The position numbers were made by a program, and so were the translations under genes. The notes below the pieces were generated by a model, which saw only the letters and a list, made by a program, of their open reading frames with translations, did not search any database and was not told the origin of the DNA. From Mycobacterium sp. OTB74 (GTDB lineage Bacteria > Actinomycetota > Actinomycetes > Mycobacteriales > Mycobacteriaceae), in NCBI RefSeq assembly GCF_029892685.1, contig NZ_JARXVD010000003.1:1-64000 (forward strand): DNA of 64,000 nt. The letters run 5' to 3'. Below are positions 15,508 to 24,108 of this stretch, piece after piece (the first letter of the stretch is position 1; every line of letters begins with the position of its first letter).

Positions 15508-17157
15508 ATGGCGGAAACCGTCATTAAGTACATCTTGAAGCGGCTCAACGAGATTGGCGTCGACGACGTCTTCGGAGTGGCCGGGGACTATGCGTTTCCG
15601 GTCAATGACGCGATAGCCGAGCATCCGGCGATCAATTGGATCGGATGTTGCAACGAGCTCAATGCCGCCTACGCCGCTGACGGTTATGCCCGCACGCGTG
15701 GCGTGGCGACACTGTGTACCACCTACGGGGTGGGTGAACTGGCCGCAATGAGTGGGATCGCCGGTTCATATGCCGAGCATCTCGCGGTAGTCCATCTGGT
15801 GGGCGCGCCCAACCTGCCGACGCAGGAGGGCCGGGCGCTGGTGCACCACACGCTGGGCAACGGCGAATTCGACCTGTTCCACCGGATGGCCGAGCCCGTC
15901 GTGTGCGCGAGCGCGACCATCACTGCGCAGAACGTGGCCGCCGAGACCGAACGGCTGATCGCTGCCGCGCTCTACCACCGACGCCCCGTCTACATGGCGA
16001 TCCCGAGCGACGTAGCGGACATGCCGGTGCTGGCGGCGGCGTCATCGGCGAGTCCGCCGGTAAGTGATCCCACGTCGTTGACTGCGGCGACCGAGGCGGT
16101 GCTGGCCGTGCTGGCCGATGCCGGTCAGGCATGTGTGCTGCCCGGAGTGCTGTTGAGGCGTCTAGGCCTGCAGGCGGCCGCAGTAGGATTCGTCGACGCG
16201 TCGGGCCTGCCCTTCGCGACGATGTTTGCGGATAAGTCGGTGCTCGGTGAGGACCATCCCAACTACATCGGCATGTACACCGGTCGGCTGATGGGTGAAC
16301 CGGTGCGCGCGTTCGTCGAATCGTGCGATGCGGTGGTGATGCTCGGCGCGATGCTGACCGATGGCAACACCGCCGGACACACCGTTCGGTTGGACCCGAG
16401 CAAGGTGATCACCATCGGTCACCACCGGACCACGGTCGGCGGCACGACGTACCGCAATGTCGAGATGTCCGACATCCTTGCGCAACTGTCCGAGCGCGTC
16501 ACCAAACATGCTGAGCGGCCGGCTATTACGCCCGAGACACTCGGGCCAATCGTCGGCGAAGCAGACGACCTGATCACTGCCGACGCGCTCTACCCGCGTT
16601 GGGCGAACTTCTTCCGTCCTGATGACGTGATCATCACTGACACCGGAACCGCCTCGCTGGGTTTGACTTTCGCGCGCTTGCCCAAGGGTGCGCAGTTCCA
16701 CAATCAGACCCTGTGGGCATCGATCGGCTGGGCCACGCCGGCGGCTTTCGGCGCTGCGGTCGGTGCGCCGGATCGTCGGCTGATCCTGATCACCGGTGAG
16801 GGCTCACACCAGATGACCGCCCAGGAGCTTGGCCAGTTCGGTCGCCGCGGGCTACGCCCAATCATCTTCGTGCTCAACAACTCCGGCTACCTCAGTGAGC
16901 GGATGCTGTGCAAGGACATGGAGTTGGCCTACAACGACATCGCAGCATGGAACTACGCCGCGCTTCCGCACGCCATGGGCTGTCAGGGGTGGTTCACCGC
17001 GCGTGCGGCCACCTGCGGTGAACTCGACGACGCACTGAAGTCAGCCGCGAAGGCCGATGGCGCTGCCTATGTCGAGGTCATCACCGGTGCCGACGAGGCG
17101 CCGCCGATGTATGAGAAGCTGCACGAAAATGTTGAGTCGTTCTACAACATCAAGTAG
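15508..17157 (+). CDS. kdc: thiamine-diphosphate alpha-keto-acid decarboxylase (pyruvate/indolepyruvate decarboxylase family)
   Basis: 549 residues; ATG 15508 has an AGGTG ribosome site, and the upstream TTG at 15481 is less likely. Catalyses non-oxidative decarboxylation of 2-keto acids to aldehydes. The conserved glutamate that activates the cofactor is in CNELNAAYAADGYAR; the cofactor-binding motif runs GEGSHQMTAQELGQFGRRG...LNNSGY, with Glu in place of the Asp of the usual GDG. The catalytic HH pair typical of pyruvate decarboxylase is present (LVHHTLGNG). Likely the mycobacterial branched-chain/aromatic keto-acid decarboxylase Kdc (Rv0853c type). Stands alone, 145 bp after the acyl-CoA dehydrogenase. 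Confidence 0.87.
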   Translation: MAETVIKYILKRLNEIGVDDVFGVAGDYAFPVNDAIAEHPAINWIGCCNELNAAYAADGYARTRGVATLCTTYGVGELAAMSGIAGSYAEHLAVVHLVGAPNLPTQEGRALVHHTLGNGEFDLFHRMAEPVVCASATITAQNVAAETERLIAAALYHRRPVYMAIPSDVADMPVLAAASSASPPVSDPTSLTAATEAVLAVLADAGQACVLPGVLLRRLGLQAAAVGFVDASGLPFATMFADKSVLGEDHPNYIGMYTGRLMGEPVRAFVESCDAVVMLGAMLTDGNTAGHTVRLDPSKVITIGHHRTTVGGTTYRNVEMSDILAQLSERVTKHAERPAITPETLGPIVGEADDLITADALYPRWANFFRPDDVIITDTGTASLGLTFARLPKGAQFHNQTLWASIGWATPAAFGAAVGAPDRRLILITGEGSHQMTAQELGQFGRRGLRPIIFVLNNSGYLSERMLCKDMELAYNDIAAWNYAALPHAMGCQGWFTARAATCGELDDALKSAAKADGAAYVEVITGADEAPPMYEKLHENVESFYNIK

Positions 17158-17217
17158 GACAACGGTTGCTACGCCAAGGTTTTGCGGCGACGGCTGTGAA
17201 TGGCCCCCTCCCTACGA

Positions 17218-20082
17218 CTAGACCATCACTCCCGGCTTGTACGGCTGCAGCGGGCGCTGCCGCACGAACGTCGGCCACCAGAACCACGGACCCAGCAGGC
17301 GGACCAGGCATGGCACGATGAACGAGCGCACCACCAGGGTGTCGAGCAGCAGGCCGATGCACACCGTCGAACCCATCTGGCCGATGGTCCTCAGATCGCT
17401 GGAGAGCATGGCCAACATGGTGAACGCGAACACCAACCCGGCTGACGTCACCACGCCACCGGTACTGCCCAGCGCGCGGATCAGCCCGGTGTTCAGGCCG
17501 GCGTCCAACTCTTCTTTGAGGCGGGCCACCAGCAGCAGGTTGTAGTCCGAGCCGACGGCCACCAACACAATGAAGGTCAGCGGCAAAATCAACCAGTGCA
17601 GGTGCAGACCGATCAGGTGCTGCCAGATGAGTACCGACAAGCCGAACGCCCCGGCGTACGAGAATGCCACCGTCCCTGGAATCACCAAGGCCGCCACCAG
17701 AGAACGCGTGATCACCATCATGATCAGGAAGATCAGCACGAAGGCCGCGATCGCGGCGATCATCAGGTCGTTCTTGGCGTAGGTCTGGATGTCCCGATTG
17801 TTGGACCCTGACCCACCGATGTAGATCTTCGATCCGGCCAGCGAGGTTTCCTTCAGCGCAATCTTGATGGCGTCTGGGAACTGCTTGACGTGCTCGATGC
17901 CTTCGGGCCCCATGGCGTTGCCTTCGTGGGTGACGATGAACCGCGCGGCATGGCCGTCTGGCGACATCATCAGTGCCATACCGGTTTTGATGTCGTCGTT
18001 GTCGAAGGCCTCACGCGGGATGTAGAAGAAGTCATCACTGCGCGACGCATCGAAGTCATTACCGACGTTGATCATGTCGTCGAACGTCTGGTCGGTGTTC
18101 TTGTTCTGAATGTCCGTGGGGCCGTAGTTGTTCACGATCAAAGCCAGCAGGCTCTGATTGTCGGCCACGGTTTGTCTGAGCAAGGCCACCATCTGTGGCA
18201 TCAGACTGTCCACCACCTGCAGGGAGCCGACCGCGTTCTTGATGTCGGCGGCTAGGTCATCGACCTTGTCGATCACTTCGAACAGGGACCGGAATGACCA
18301 GCACACGGGGATGTCGTAGCAGTGTGGTTCCCAATAGAAGTACGCACGGAGCGGGCGCATGAAGTCATCGAGATTGGCGACGGCGTCGCGCATGTCTTCG
18401 GTGACCTGCTGCATGTCTTCCAAGGTCAGCACCGTGGAGTGCAACTCGTCGGCCAACTTCTGGGTCAGGTCGGCCGTCTTCTCCAGCACCTGGATGCTGT
18501 GCGCAGTGATCTTGGCCTGCTTCTCGGTGTTGGCGTTGTTGTGCTCACTGAAGGGAAGCTGTTGACCGTTTCCGCCACCTTGGGTGGTGAAAAGGTAAGG
18601 GACGGAAGCGTGTTCGAGGGCCCGGCCCATAGGTCGGGTGATGTTCTGCACCATGGCCACGCCGGGCAGTCGGATCAATGCCTTGGCCACGCGGTCCAGT
18701 GAGATGAAGTCCGCCGAGTTACGCATGTCGTGATCGGACTCGACCATCAGCATTTCGCTGAACAGCTTGCTCCGCGGGAAATGCCGGTCGGCAGCTTGGA
18801 AACCCAGGTTGGCTGGGGCATTCGGTGGCTGATACGTACGGTCGTCGTAGCTGACCTGGTAGGTCGGCACGAACACCGCACCGACCGACACAATGGCGAC
18901 ACTGGCCACCAGAATCGGCACCGGCCAGCGTACGACGGCGGTGCCGATGCGTCGGTACAGAGTGGCCCTGACCGCTTGCTTCGGGTCGAACAACCCGAAC
19001 AGGCTGCCGGCGCTGAGCAGTGCCGGACCGATGGTCAGTGCGCCGCAGATTGTCAGCAGCATGCTGACCGCCACGGCCGGTCCCATGGTGTGGAAGTAGT
19101 TCAGTCGGGCGAAGGTCAGGCATGCGCAGGCACCGGCGATGGTCAGACCGGAGCCGATGATGACATGCGAAACACCTTTGTACGCGGTGTAATACGCGTC
19201 CTCACGACTCTCGCCGTTCAACCGGGCCTCGTGATATCGGCCGATCAGGAATATGCCGTAGTCGGTGCCGGCGCCTAGGGTCAGTGAGATGACCATGTTG
19301 GCTGCGAAGGACGACAACGGGATCACTCCGTAGTGTCCGAGGGCCGCGATGACTCCCTTGGCGGCCAGCATCAGGATCAGCACGTCGAACAGTGGCACCA
19401 GCATGTTGGTGACGGAGCGATACACCATCAGCAGCATGAAGATGATCAGGAAGATGGTGGCGATGGTGATGTTGTTCAGGCTGGAGTTCGCCACCAGCAG
19501 AGTGTCAGCGGCCAATGGGGCTGCTCCGCTGACGTAAACCTTCAGTCCTGCAGGGGGATTGGAGGTGTCGACGATGTGCCGAACCGCGTTGACCGAATCG
19601 TTGGCCTGCATCTGGCCGATGTCACCGGCTAGTCGCAGGAGCACGTACGAGGCCTTGCCGTCCAGACTCTGCGCGCCAGCCGCGGTGATCGGCTTGCCCC
19701 AGGTGTCCATGACGTACTGCACGTGTTCGGTATCGGCCTTGAGCGTGCGCACCAGGCCGTTGTAATAATCGCGATCCTGTTCGGAGAGGCCCCGGTCGGC
19801 TTCCAATACCAGCATGGTCAGGCTGGTCGAAGTGGACTCGTGGAACACATGGCCGATGGTCAGCATCGCTACCTGGGACGGCGCATACGTCGGAACCATC
19901 GGACCGGCGAGTTCCTCGGCGACGTCTTCGATCTTCGGCACAAAGGTATTGGTGACCACCGCCAGCAAGGCCCAGACGATAATGATCGGGACAGCCAGGT
20001 AGCGAACGGTTCTGGCGAAGAAGGGGCGCTTGGTCGTGCCGTGAGCGGGGCGAACGATCGGGGCGGTAGTGGGCTCACTCAT
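17218..20082 (-). CDS. mmpL: MmpL-family RND transporter
   Basis: 954-residue lipid or siderophore exporter of the inner membrane. It has the two-fold MmpL plan: an N-terminal membrane helix, a large periplasmic loop (about 60-200), a bundle of six helices containing the SLTLGAGTDYGIFLIGRYHE proton-relay segment (Asp-Tyr pair), a second large loop (about 390-760), and the C-terminal bundle with LVAVGSDYNLLLVARLKEE. The GTDYG/GSDYN pairs are the hallmark of MmpL proton channels. The ATG overlaps the mmpS stop by 4 bp. Resemblance is to the MmpS4/5-coupled L4/L5 type, which exports siderophores and confers azole/bedaquiline efflux; specificity here is not determinable. Confidence 0.95.
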   Translation of the reverse strand: MSEPTTAPIVRPAHGTTKRPFFARTVRYLAVPIIIVWALLAVVTNTFVPKIEDVAEELAGPMVPTYAPSQVAMLTIGHVFHESTSTSLTMLVLEADRGLSEQDRDYYNGLVRTLKADTEHVQYVMDTWGKPITAAGAQSLDGKASYVLLRLAGDIGQMQANDSVNAVRHIVDTSNPPAGLKVYVSGAAPLAADTLLVANSSLNNITIATIFLIIFMLLMVYRSVTNMLVPLFDVLILMLAAKGVIAALGHYGVIPLSSFAANMVISLTLGAGTDYGIFLIGRYHEARLNGESREDAYYTAYKGVSHVIIGSGLTIAGACACLTFARLNYFHTMGPAVAVSMLLTICGALTIGPALLSAGSLFGLFDPKQAVRATLYRRIGTAVVRWPVPILVASVAIVSVGAVFVPTYQVSYDDRTYQPPNAPANLGFQAADRHFPRSKLFSEMLMVESDHDMRNSADFISLDRVAKALIRLPGVAMVQNITRPMGRALEHASVPYLFTTQGGGNGQQLPFSEHNNANTEKQAKITAHSIQVLEKTADLTQKLADELHSTVLTLEDMQQVTEDMRDAVANLDDFMRPLRAYFYWEPHCYDIPVCWSFRSLFEVIDKVDDLAADIKNAVGSLQVVDSLMPQMVALLRQTVADNQSLLALIVNNYGPTDIQNKNTDQTFDDMINVGNDFDASRSDDFFYIPREAFDNDDIKTGMALMMSPDGHAARFIVTHEGNAMGPEGIEHVKQFPDAIKIALKETSLAGSKIYIGGSGSNNRDIQTYAKNDLMIAAIAAFVLIFLIMMVITRSLVAALVIPGTVAFSYAGAFGLSVLIWQHLIGLHLHWLILPLTFIVLVAVGSDYNLLLVARLKEELDAGLNTGLIRALGSTGGVVTSAGLVFAFTMLAMLSSDLRTIGQMGSTVCIGLLLDTLVVRSFIVPCLVRLLGPWFWWPTFVRQRPLQPYKPGVMV

Positions 20083-20522
20083 GCGGACTTCACCCGGCAG
20101 GTGACGTCGGCATCGCCGTGCTCGTCTGACTGTTCGTCGCGCACAACGTCATTGACCTTCATCCGGCAACCGACACTACCGCCGTGCACCTGCACTGAGA
20201 TGCTGCCGGAGACCACGGTGAGGGTGGTGGTTTCGGTGTGCGACCACGGCAGTTCGCTCAGATCGACCGAGTGCGGGTGGCCGCTGATATCGACGTAGGA
20301 CAGGATGCCTCCAGAACCGACAGTGCCGAACACCTCGTAGGTGAGCGTTTTGGGGGTGAACTCTGGCGGGGCCTGTGGCGGGTTGACGGATAGGACCGGT
20401 CCCGGTTCGGAGAACTCGTGAACTTTCCACATGCACAGCACACCGACGCCGATCGCAATGAGCGCGACCACTGGCATCCAGGCTCGTGCCAGGATTTTTC
20501 TGCCAGTAGAGGGAGAGCTCAC
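20079..20522 (-). CDS. mmpS: MmpS-family accessory protein
   Basis: 147 residues from GTG 20522, picked because AAAGG lies 8 bp ahead. One N-terminal membrane anchor (AWMPVVALIAIGVGVLCMW, about 10-30) and a periplasmic beta-rich domain with LTYEVFGTVGSGGILSYVD and a Cys pair (GCRMKVND...CRVKSA). MmpS proteins form a complex with the cognate MmpL, whose ATG overlaps this stop codon. A perfect inverted repeat sits about 33-45 bp upstream of the start. Confidence 0.93.
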   Translation of the reverse strand: MSSPSTGRKILARAWMPVVALIAIGVGVLCMWKVHEFSEPGPVLSVNPPQAPPEFTPKTLTYEVFGTVGSGGILSYVDISGHPHSVDLSELPWSHTETTTLTVVSGSISVQVHGGSVGCRMKVNDVVRDEQSDEHGDADVTCRVKSA

Positions 20523-20554
20523 TCGATCACCTTTCGATATGCGGACCCTGTATA

Positions 20555-20567
20555 TCAACTAGGTTGA
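20555..20567. promoter_or_regulatory. candidate operator upstream of mmpS-mmpL
   Basis: TCAAC-TAG-GTTGA is a perfect inverted repeat in the leader of mmpS. On the minus strand it overlaps a GATATAC stretch that could be a -10 element, which would fit a repressor site. In M. tuberculosis mmpS5-mmpL5 are repressed by the MarR protein Rv0678; no such regulator is linked here, so the binding factor would be encoded elsewhere. Confidence 0.5.
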
Positions 20568-20656
20568 GATGGTGCGGCGTAAACACTATCAGCCATCCCG
20601 CGCTGCCGCGGTTTGAGGCAACGAGGTGCGGTAAAGGGTGAGGTAAATACACTCAG

Positions 20657-21121
20657 CTAACTCGCAGGTTTCACTAGGGAAACCTGCGACAGCCGTTTTT
20701 TGAGTTTGACCGTCCGGAAAATCTGGGCCATGACATTGATGGACGACAGCATGGCGATGACCCCCAGGAACGTGCGCTCCGACGGGGTGGAGCCGTGTAG
20801 TTGTTCCAGGCTGCCGAGGACGTAGAAGCAGCCGAGGGAAAAGATCGCTGCCGGCATGCTGAACGCCATGAGCGTCCGCTGGTTGTTGATCGTTTGGGTG
20901 GCGAAGGCCAGCTCTTCCTCGGTCATCGGTTCGCCTTTGCGGACCTTCCCCAGCACCGTCTGCTTCGCTCGGATGCCTTCGGCGACGGGCAGCTGCGGCT
21001 GATTCCGAAGGCGCCGAAGGTAGAAGAACACGACGGCGCCGAACACCAACAACGCGATGACGGCGAGGTCTGCCAGGTCGCCGAACAGGTGCCAGTCGGT
21101 GCCGAGAAAATTCCACCCCAT
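20657..21121 (-). CDS. small multi-span membrane protein upstream of mmpS-mmpL
   Basis: 154 residues from ATG 21121, supported by AAGGAG 7 bp upstream. Hydrophobic segments at about 15-34 (DLAVIALLVFGAVVFFYL), 82-101 (LMAFSMPAAIFSLGCFYVL) and 115-130 (TFLGVIAMLSSINVMAQIF) with a charged cytoplasmic stretch between the first and second. No family recognised. It precedes mmpS by 134 bp on the same strand; the intervening operator suggests a separate promoter for mmpS-mmpL, but read-through is possible. Confidence 0.65.
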   Translation of the reverse strand: MGWNFLGTDWHLFGDLADLAVIALLVFGAVVFFYLRRLRNQPQLPVAEGIRAKQTVLGKVRKGEPMTEEELAFATQTINNQRTLMAFSMPAAIFSLGCFYVLGSLEQLHGSTPSERTFLGVIAMLSSINVMAQIFRTVKLKKRLSQVSLVKPAS

Positions 21122-21290
21122 GCGTCGCTCCTTCGCGCTAGCGTCCGTGCCGAGTGCTTCTCGAGACGCCAACTAGCTAACTGGCTTCCAGACCCCTGTG
21201 TCAATCCAGTTGATACCCGACGGAGAATCGAGCTGAATTAGCCTATCGCACAGTGATCTAGGTAACACTTGCATTGAGGAGGCGTTCGAG

Positions 21291-22280
21291 ATGCCACGAG
21301 ATCAGCTCGTTCATACCGTCAAGGGCCCGGTTTCCGTTGCCGACCTCGGTGCCACTCTCATGCACGAGCACGTCTTCGTCCTAGGCGACGAGATTCGGCA
21401 GAATTACCCCGACTATCCGTCTCCGTGGGACGAGGAGACCCGGGTCGCCGACGCGATAGCCCAACTGCGCCAATGTAAGTCGCGCGGAATCGACACCATC
21501 GTCGACCCCACGGTGATCGGGCTGGGCCGCTATCTGCCTCGCATCCAACGGATCAATCAGCAGGTCGACATCAACATCGTTGTCGCCACTGGGATCTACA
21601 CGTACAACGACGTGCCTTTCCAGTTTCACCGCACTGGGCCCGGTCTGCGGTTCGACTATCCCGAACCCATGGTTGAACTGTTCACGCGTGATATCCGTGA
21701 GGGCATTGCCGACACCGGGGTCAAGGCCGCCTTCCTCAAGTGCGCCATTGAGCACCAGGGTCTGACGCCCGGCGTGGAGCGGGTGATGCGGGCGGTGGGA
21801 CAAACACATGTCGACACCGGCGCACCGATCACGGTACACACCGACGTGCACAGCAAGTCCGGGCTGGTCGCGCAGCGGGTGCTCGGCGAGGAAGGCGTGG
21901 ATTTGACCAAGGTGGTGATCGGGCACTCCGGAGACAGCACCGATCTCGAGTATCTGTGCGCACTTGCCGATGCTGGTTCCTATCTGGGCATGGATCGGTT
22001 CGGACTGGATGTGTTGTTGCCGTTCGAGCAACGAGTCGACACCGTGGCCGAGCTGGCGCGACGGGGCTACGCGGAGAAGATGGTGTTGTCCCATGACGCA
22101 TCGTGTTTCATCGACTGGTTCTCGCATGAGGGCAAGCTGGTTGGTATGCCCAACTGGAACTTCACCCACATCAGCGACGACGTGTTGCCTGCACTACGCG
22201 AATGTGGTGTCACCGATGAGCAGATCACCACCATGCTGGTGGACAACCCGCGGCGGTACTTCTCCGGAGAACTCAGGTGA
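21291..22280 (+). CDS. php: phosphotriesterase-like lactonase (PHP/PLL family)
   Basis: 329-residue binuclear metallo-hydrolase of the amidohydrolase superfamily. Metal ligands are evident: the HEH pair at 25/27 (TLMHEHVFV), the probable carboxylated Lys in KAAFLKCA near 149, His in ITVHTDVH, His in VVIGHSGD and the final Asp in LSHDASCF. Related mycobacterial enzymes hydrolyse lactones such as acyl-homoserine lactones, with weak paraoxonase activity; that substrate range is family knowledge. Good GAGGAGG ribosome site before ATG 21291. The stop overlaps the next gene by 4 bp, so the two are coupled. Confidence 0.92.
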   Translation: MPRDQLVHTVKGPVSVADLGATLMHEHVFVLGDEIRQNYPDYPSPWDEETRVADAIAQLRQCKSRGIDTIVDPTVIGLGRYLPRIQRINQQVDINIVVATGIYTYNDVPFQFHRTGPGLRFDYPEPMVELFTRDIREGIADTGVKAAFLKCAIEHQGLTPGVERVMRAVGQTHVDTGAPITVHTDVHSKSGLVAQRVLGEEGVDLTKVVIGHSGDSTDLEYLCALADAGSYLGMDRFGLDVLLPFEQRVDTVAELARRGYAEKMVLSHDASCFIDWFSHEGKLVGMPNWNFTHISDDVLPALRECGVTDEQITTMLVDNPRRYFSGELR

Positions 22281-22768
22281 AGGTGCTGCTGATCTCTGAC
22301 ACCCACGTACCCAAACGAGCGCGCGACCTGCCGGCCCAGGTTTGGAATGCCGTGGCGCACGCCGACGTGGTGCTACATGCCGGTGACTGGGTGGATGTTG
22401 CACTGCTCGACGAACTGGAACGGCGGGCCGAGCGGCTGGTCGCCTGCTGGGGCAACAACGACGGAGCGGACCTGCGGGCCAGGTTGCCCGAGCGGGCCGA
22501 CGTCACGCTCGGTGGGGTGCGATTCACCGTTACCCATGAGACCGGTGCTGCGGCCGGCCGCGACGCTCGGATGGCGCAGTTGTACCACGACACCGACGTT
22601 CTGGTGTTCGGGCACAGTCACATTCCGTGGGACAGCACCGCAGCGAGCGGCCTGCGGTTACTCAATCCAGGCTCGCCCACCGACCGTCGACGTCAACCGA
22701 ACTGTACTTACATGATGGCGACGGTTGACGGTGGAGTGCTTTCTGACGTGGTGTTGCACGAGCTCTGA
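22277..22768 (+). CDS. YfcE/MJ0936-type metallophosphoesterase
   Basis: 163 residues starting with GTG inside the lactonase stop codon. Calcineurin-like phosphoesterase with all metal motifs: D8/H10 (ISDTHVPKR), D37 (HAGDW), N61 (GNNDG), the THE motif near 95 and GHSH near 115, then NPGSPTDRR. Members hydrolyse phosphodiesters such as artificial bis-pNPP or 2',3'-cyclic nucleotides; the true substrate is unknown. Coupling to a lactonase/phosphotriesterase is suggestive of sequential hydrolysis of an organophosphate-like compound, which is inference. Confidence 0.9.
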   Translation: MKVLLISDTHVPKRARDLPAQVWNAVAHADVVLHAGDWVDVALLDELERRAERLVACWGNNDGADLRARLPERADVTLGGVRFTVTHETGAAAGRDARMAQLYHDTDVLVFGHSHIPWDSTAASGLRLLNPGSPTDRRRQPNCTYMMATVDGGVLSDVVLHEL

Positions 22769-22774
22769 CTTCGG

Positions 22775-24013
22775 CTAGCCCGAACGCTTGCCGACGTAGA
22801 CGCCCTCGGGTCGGAAGCGAAGCATCGGCTCTTCGTACTCCTCGAGGGCGTGCGCGACCCAGCCGGCGATGCGTGCGATGCCGAAGATGGCCTCGGGTGC
22901 GTCGGCCGGCATCCGGAACTGCAACGCCATGGCGGCCAGCGCCATATCGGAGTTGATGAGTCTGGCCTTGGTGCCGGTGATCGTCGCCCCGATGATGTCT
23001 ACGGCGGCCCGGACGCGATCACCACCGCCGGCGGTTTCCAGCAGTCCAAGTAGCGCCACTGCGCGTGGGTCGTGATCGCGGTAGACCCGATGCCCGGCAC
23101 CTGGAATACGCTCTCCAGCGCGGAGGCTCTCGGCCACTGCGCGCTCCGGATCATCAAGGGCACCTAGGAGATAACGATAGGCGGCAGTGGCCGCGCCACC
23201 GTGCAGTGGGCCGTCGAGGGCGGCCAGGCCCGCGGCGACAACTGAGTAGACGCCGGCTCGAGCGCTGGCGGCAACACGTACTGCGACGGTGCTGGCCGCC
23301 AGGTCATGATCGGCCAGCAGGACCAGTGCGGCATTGAGGGCTGCCACGCGACGGTGTGTTGGGGCAAGTGGAGAAAGCTTGGGCCACAGCTGCTTTGCGT
23401 ACGATCCCTCTTCCGGTGCAACGGTTTTCGCCGCCGGCGGCAAGGCGGTGGCAACGGCTTGCAGGATCTGCATGGCCTTGATGGCTACCTCCGGCCGCGT
23501 TTGTTGGTACCGCAACCGGTCTGCTGCCCCGGCCAGGTCGACTGCGATGCGGACTGTGTCCAGGAGGGTGGCATTGGCCGGCAGCATGGCATTCAGTCGC
23601 GCGGCGGTGTCAGCCCCGATAGGCGAAGGCTGTTGTGGGGCATCGTGATCCCACAACAATCGAGCTACGTCCAGGAAGTCGGTTGACACCAGCTCGGTGG
23701 CCAGCTGTCCGCGGTAACGCAATTCGTCGCCGGACAGTGAGGTGATCTGGGTTCGGATCCGTTCCACCACGCCGGCCGGTGGGCGCGACCGAACGCCCTC
23801 TCGGGTCAAGGATTCCACCTCGTTGACCGAGAACAGGCTGCCGCGAACTCCCGCGATCCGGACGCTGGTCAACCGGCCGCGGCTGACGTAGGCGTACACC
23901 GACTCGGGTTTGACTCCAAGCACCTTCGCCACTTGGGCGGTGGTCAGGTAGTCGTGCCCGTCGTGTTCGATGGCCGTCGGCCATCGGCGGGTGTGACGTC
24001 CGGGTGGTGTCAT
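22775..24013 (-). CDS. citrate synthase family protein fused to an N-terminal DNA-binding (MerR/excisionase-type) domain
   Basis: 412 residues. The first about 70 form a winged-helix/excisionase-like domain (YLTTAQVAKVLGVKPESVYAYVSRGRLTS, then GSLFSVNEVESL). Residues from about 85 are a citrate synthase: LDGPLHGGAA with the first catalytic His, GAGHRVYRDHDPRA with the second, NSDMALAAMAL with the catalytic Asp, GIARIAGWVAHALEE and the RFRPEGVYVG tail. All three catalytic residues appear kept, so the protein may be both enzyme and regulator. It is divergent from citA, and two overlapping perfect palindromes lie in the 95-bp gap. A metabolite-sensing repressor of citA, and of itself, is the simplest reading, unproven. 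Confidence 0.85.
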   Translation of the reverse strand: MTPPGRHTRRWPTAIEHDGHDYLTTAQVAKVLGVKPESVYAYVSRGRLTSVRIAGVRGSLFSVNEVESLTREGVRSRPPAGVVERIRTQITSLSGDELRYRGQLATELVSTDFLDVARLLWDHDAPQQPSPIGADTAARLNAMLPANATLLDTVRIAVDLAGAADRLRYQQTRPEVAIKAMQILQAVATALPPAAKTVAPEEGSYAKQLWPKLSPLAPTHRRVAALNAALVLLADHDLAASTVAVRVAASARAGVYSVVAAGLAALDGPLHGGAATAAYRYLLGALDDPERAVAESLRAGERIPGAGHRVYRDHDPRAVALLGLLETAGGGDRVRAAVDIIGATITGTKARLINSDMALAAMALQFRMPADAPEAIFGIARIAGWVAHALEEYEEPMLRFRPEGVYVGKRSG

Positions 24014-24031
24014 GGCAGCCTCGGTTGCATA

Positions 24032-24064
24032 TTGATCGAATCAACATTGACGATAGTCAATGTT
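24032..24064. promoter_or_regulatory. overlapping palindromes between HTH-citrate synthase and citA
   Basis: AACATTGAC (24043-24051) and GTCAATGTT (24056-24064) flank GATA, a perfect 9-bp inverted repeat. TTGAT-CGA-ATCAA (24032-24044) is a second perfect repeat sharing two bases with the first, and both contain TTGA half-sites. They lie 19 bp upstream of the HTH-citrate synthase start and 44 bp upstream of citA. Candidate binding site for the fused DNA-binding domain. Confidence 0.7.
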
Positions 24065-24108
24065 CGGCCGAATGTGGTTGTACTGCTGAAAGATAGGAGC
24101 TGAGGTCA

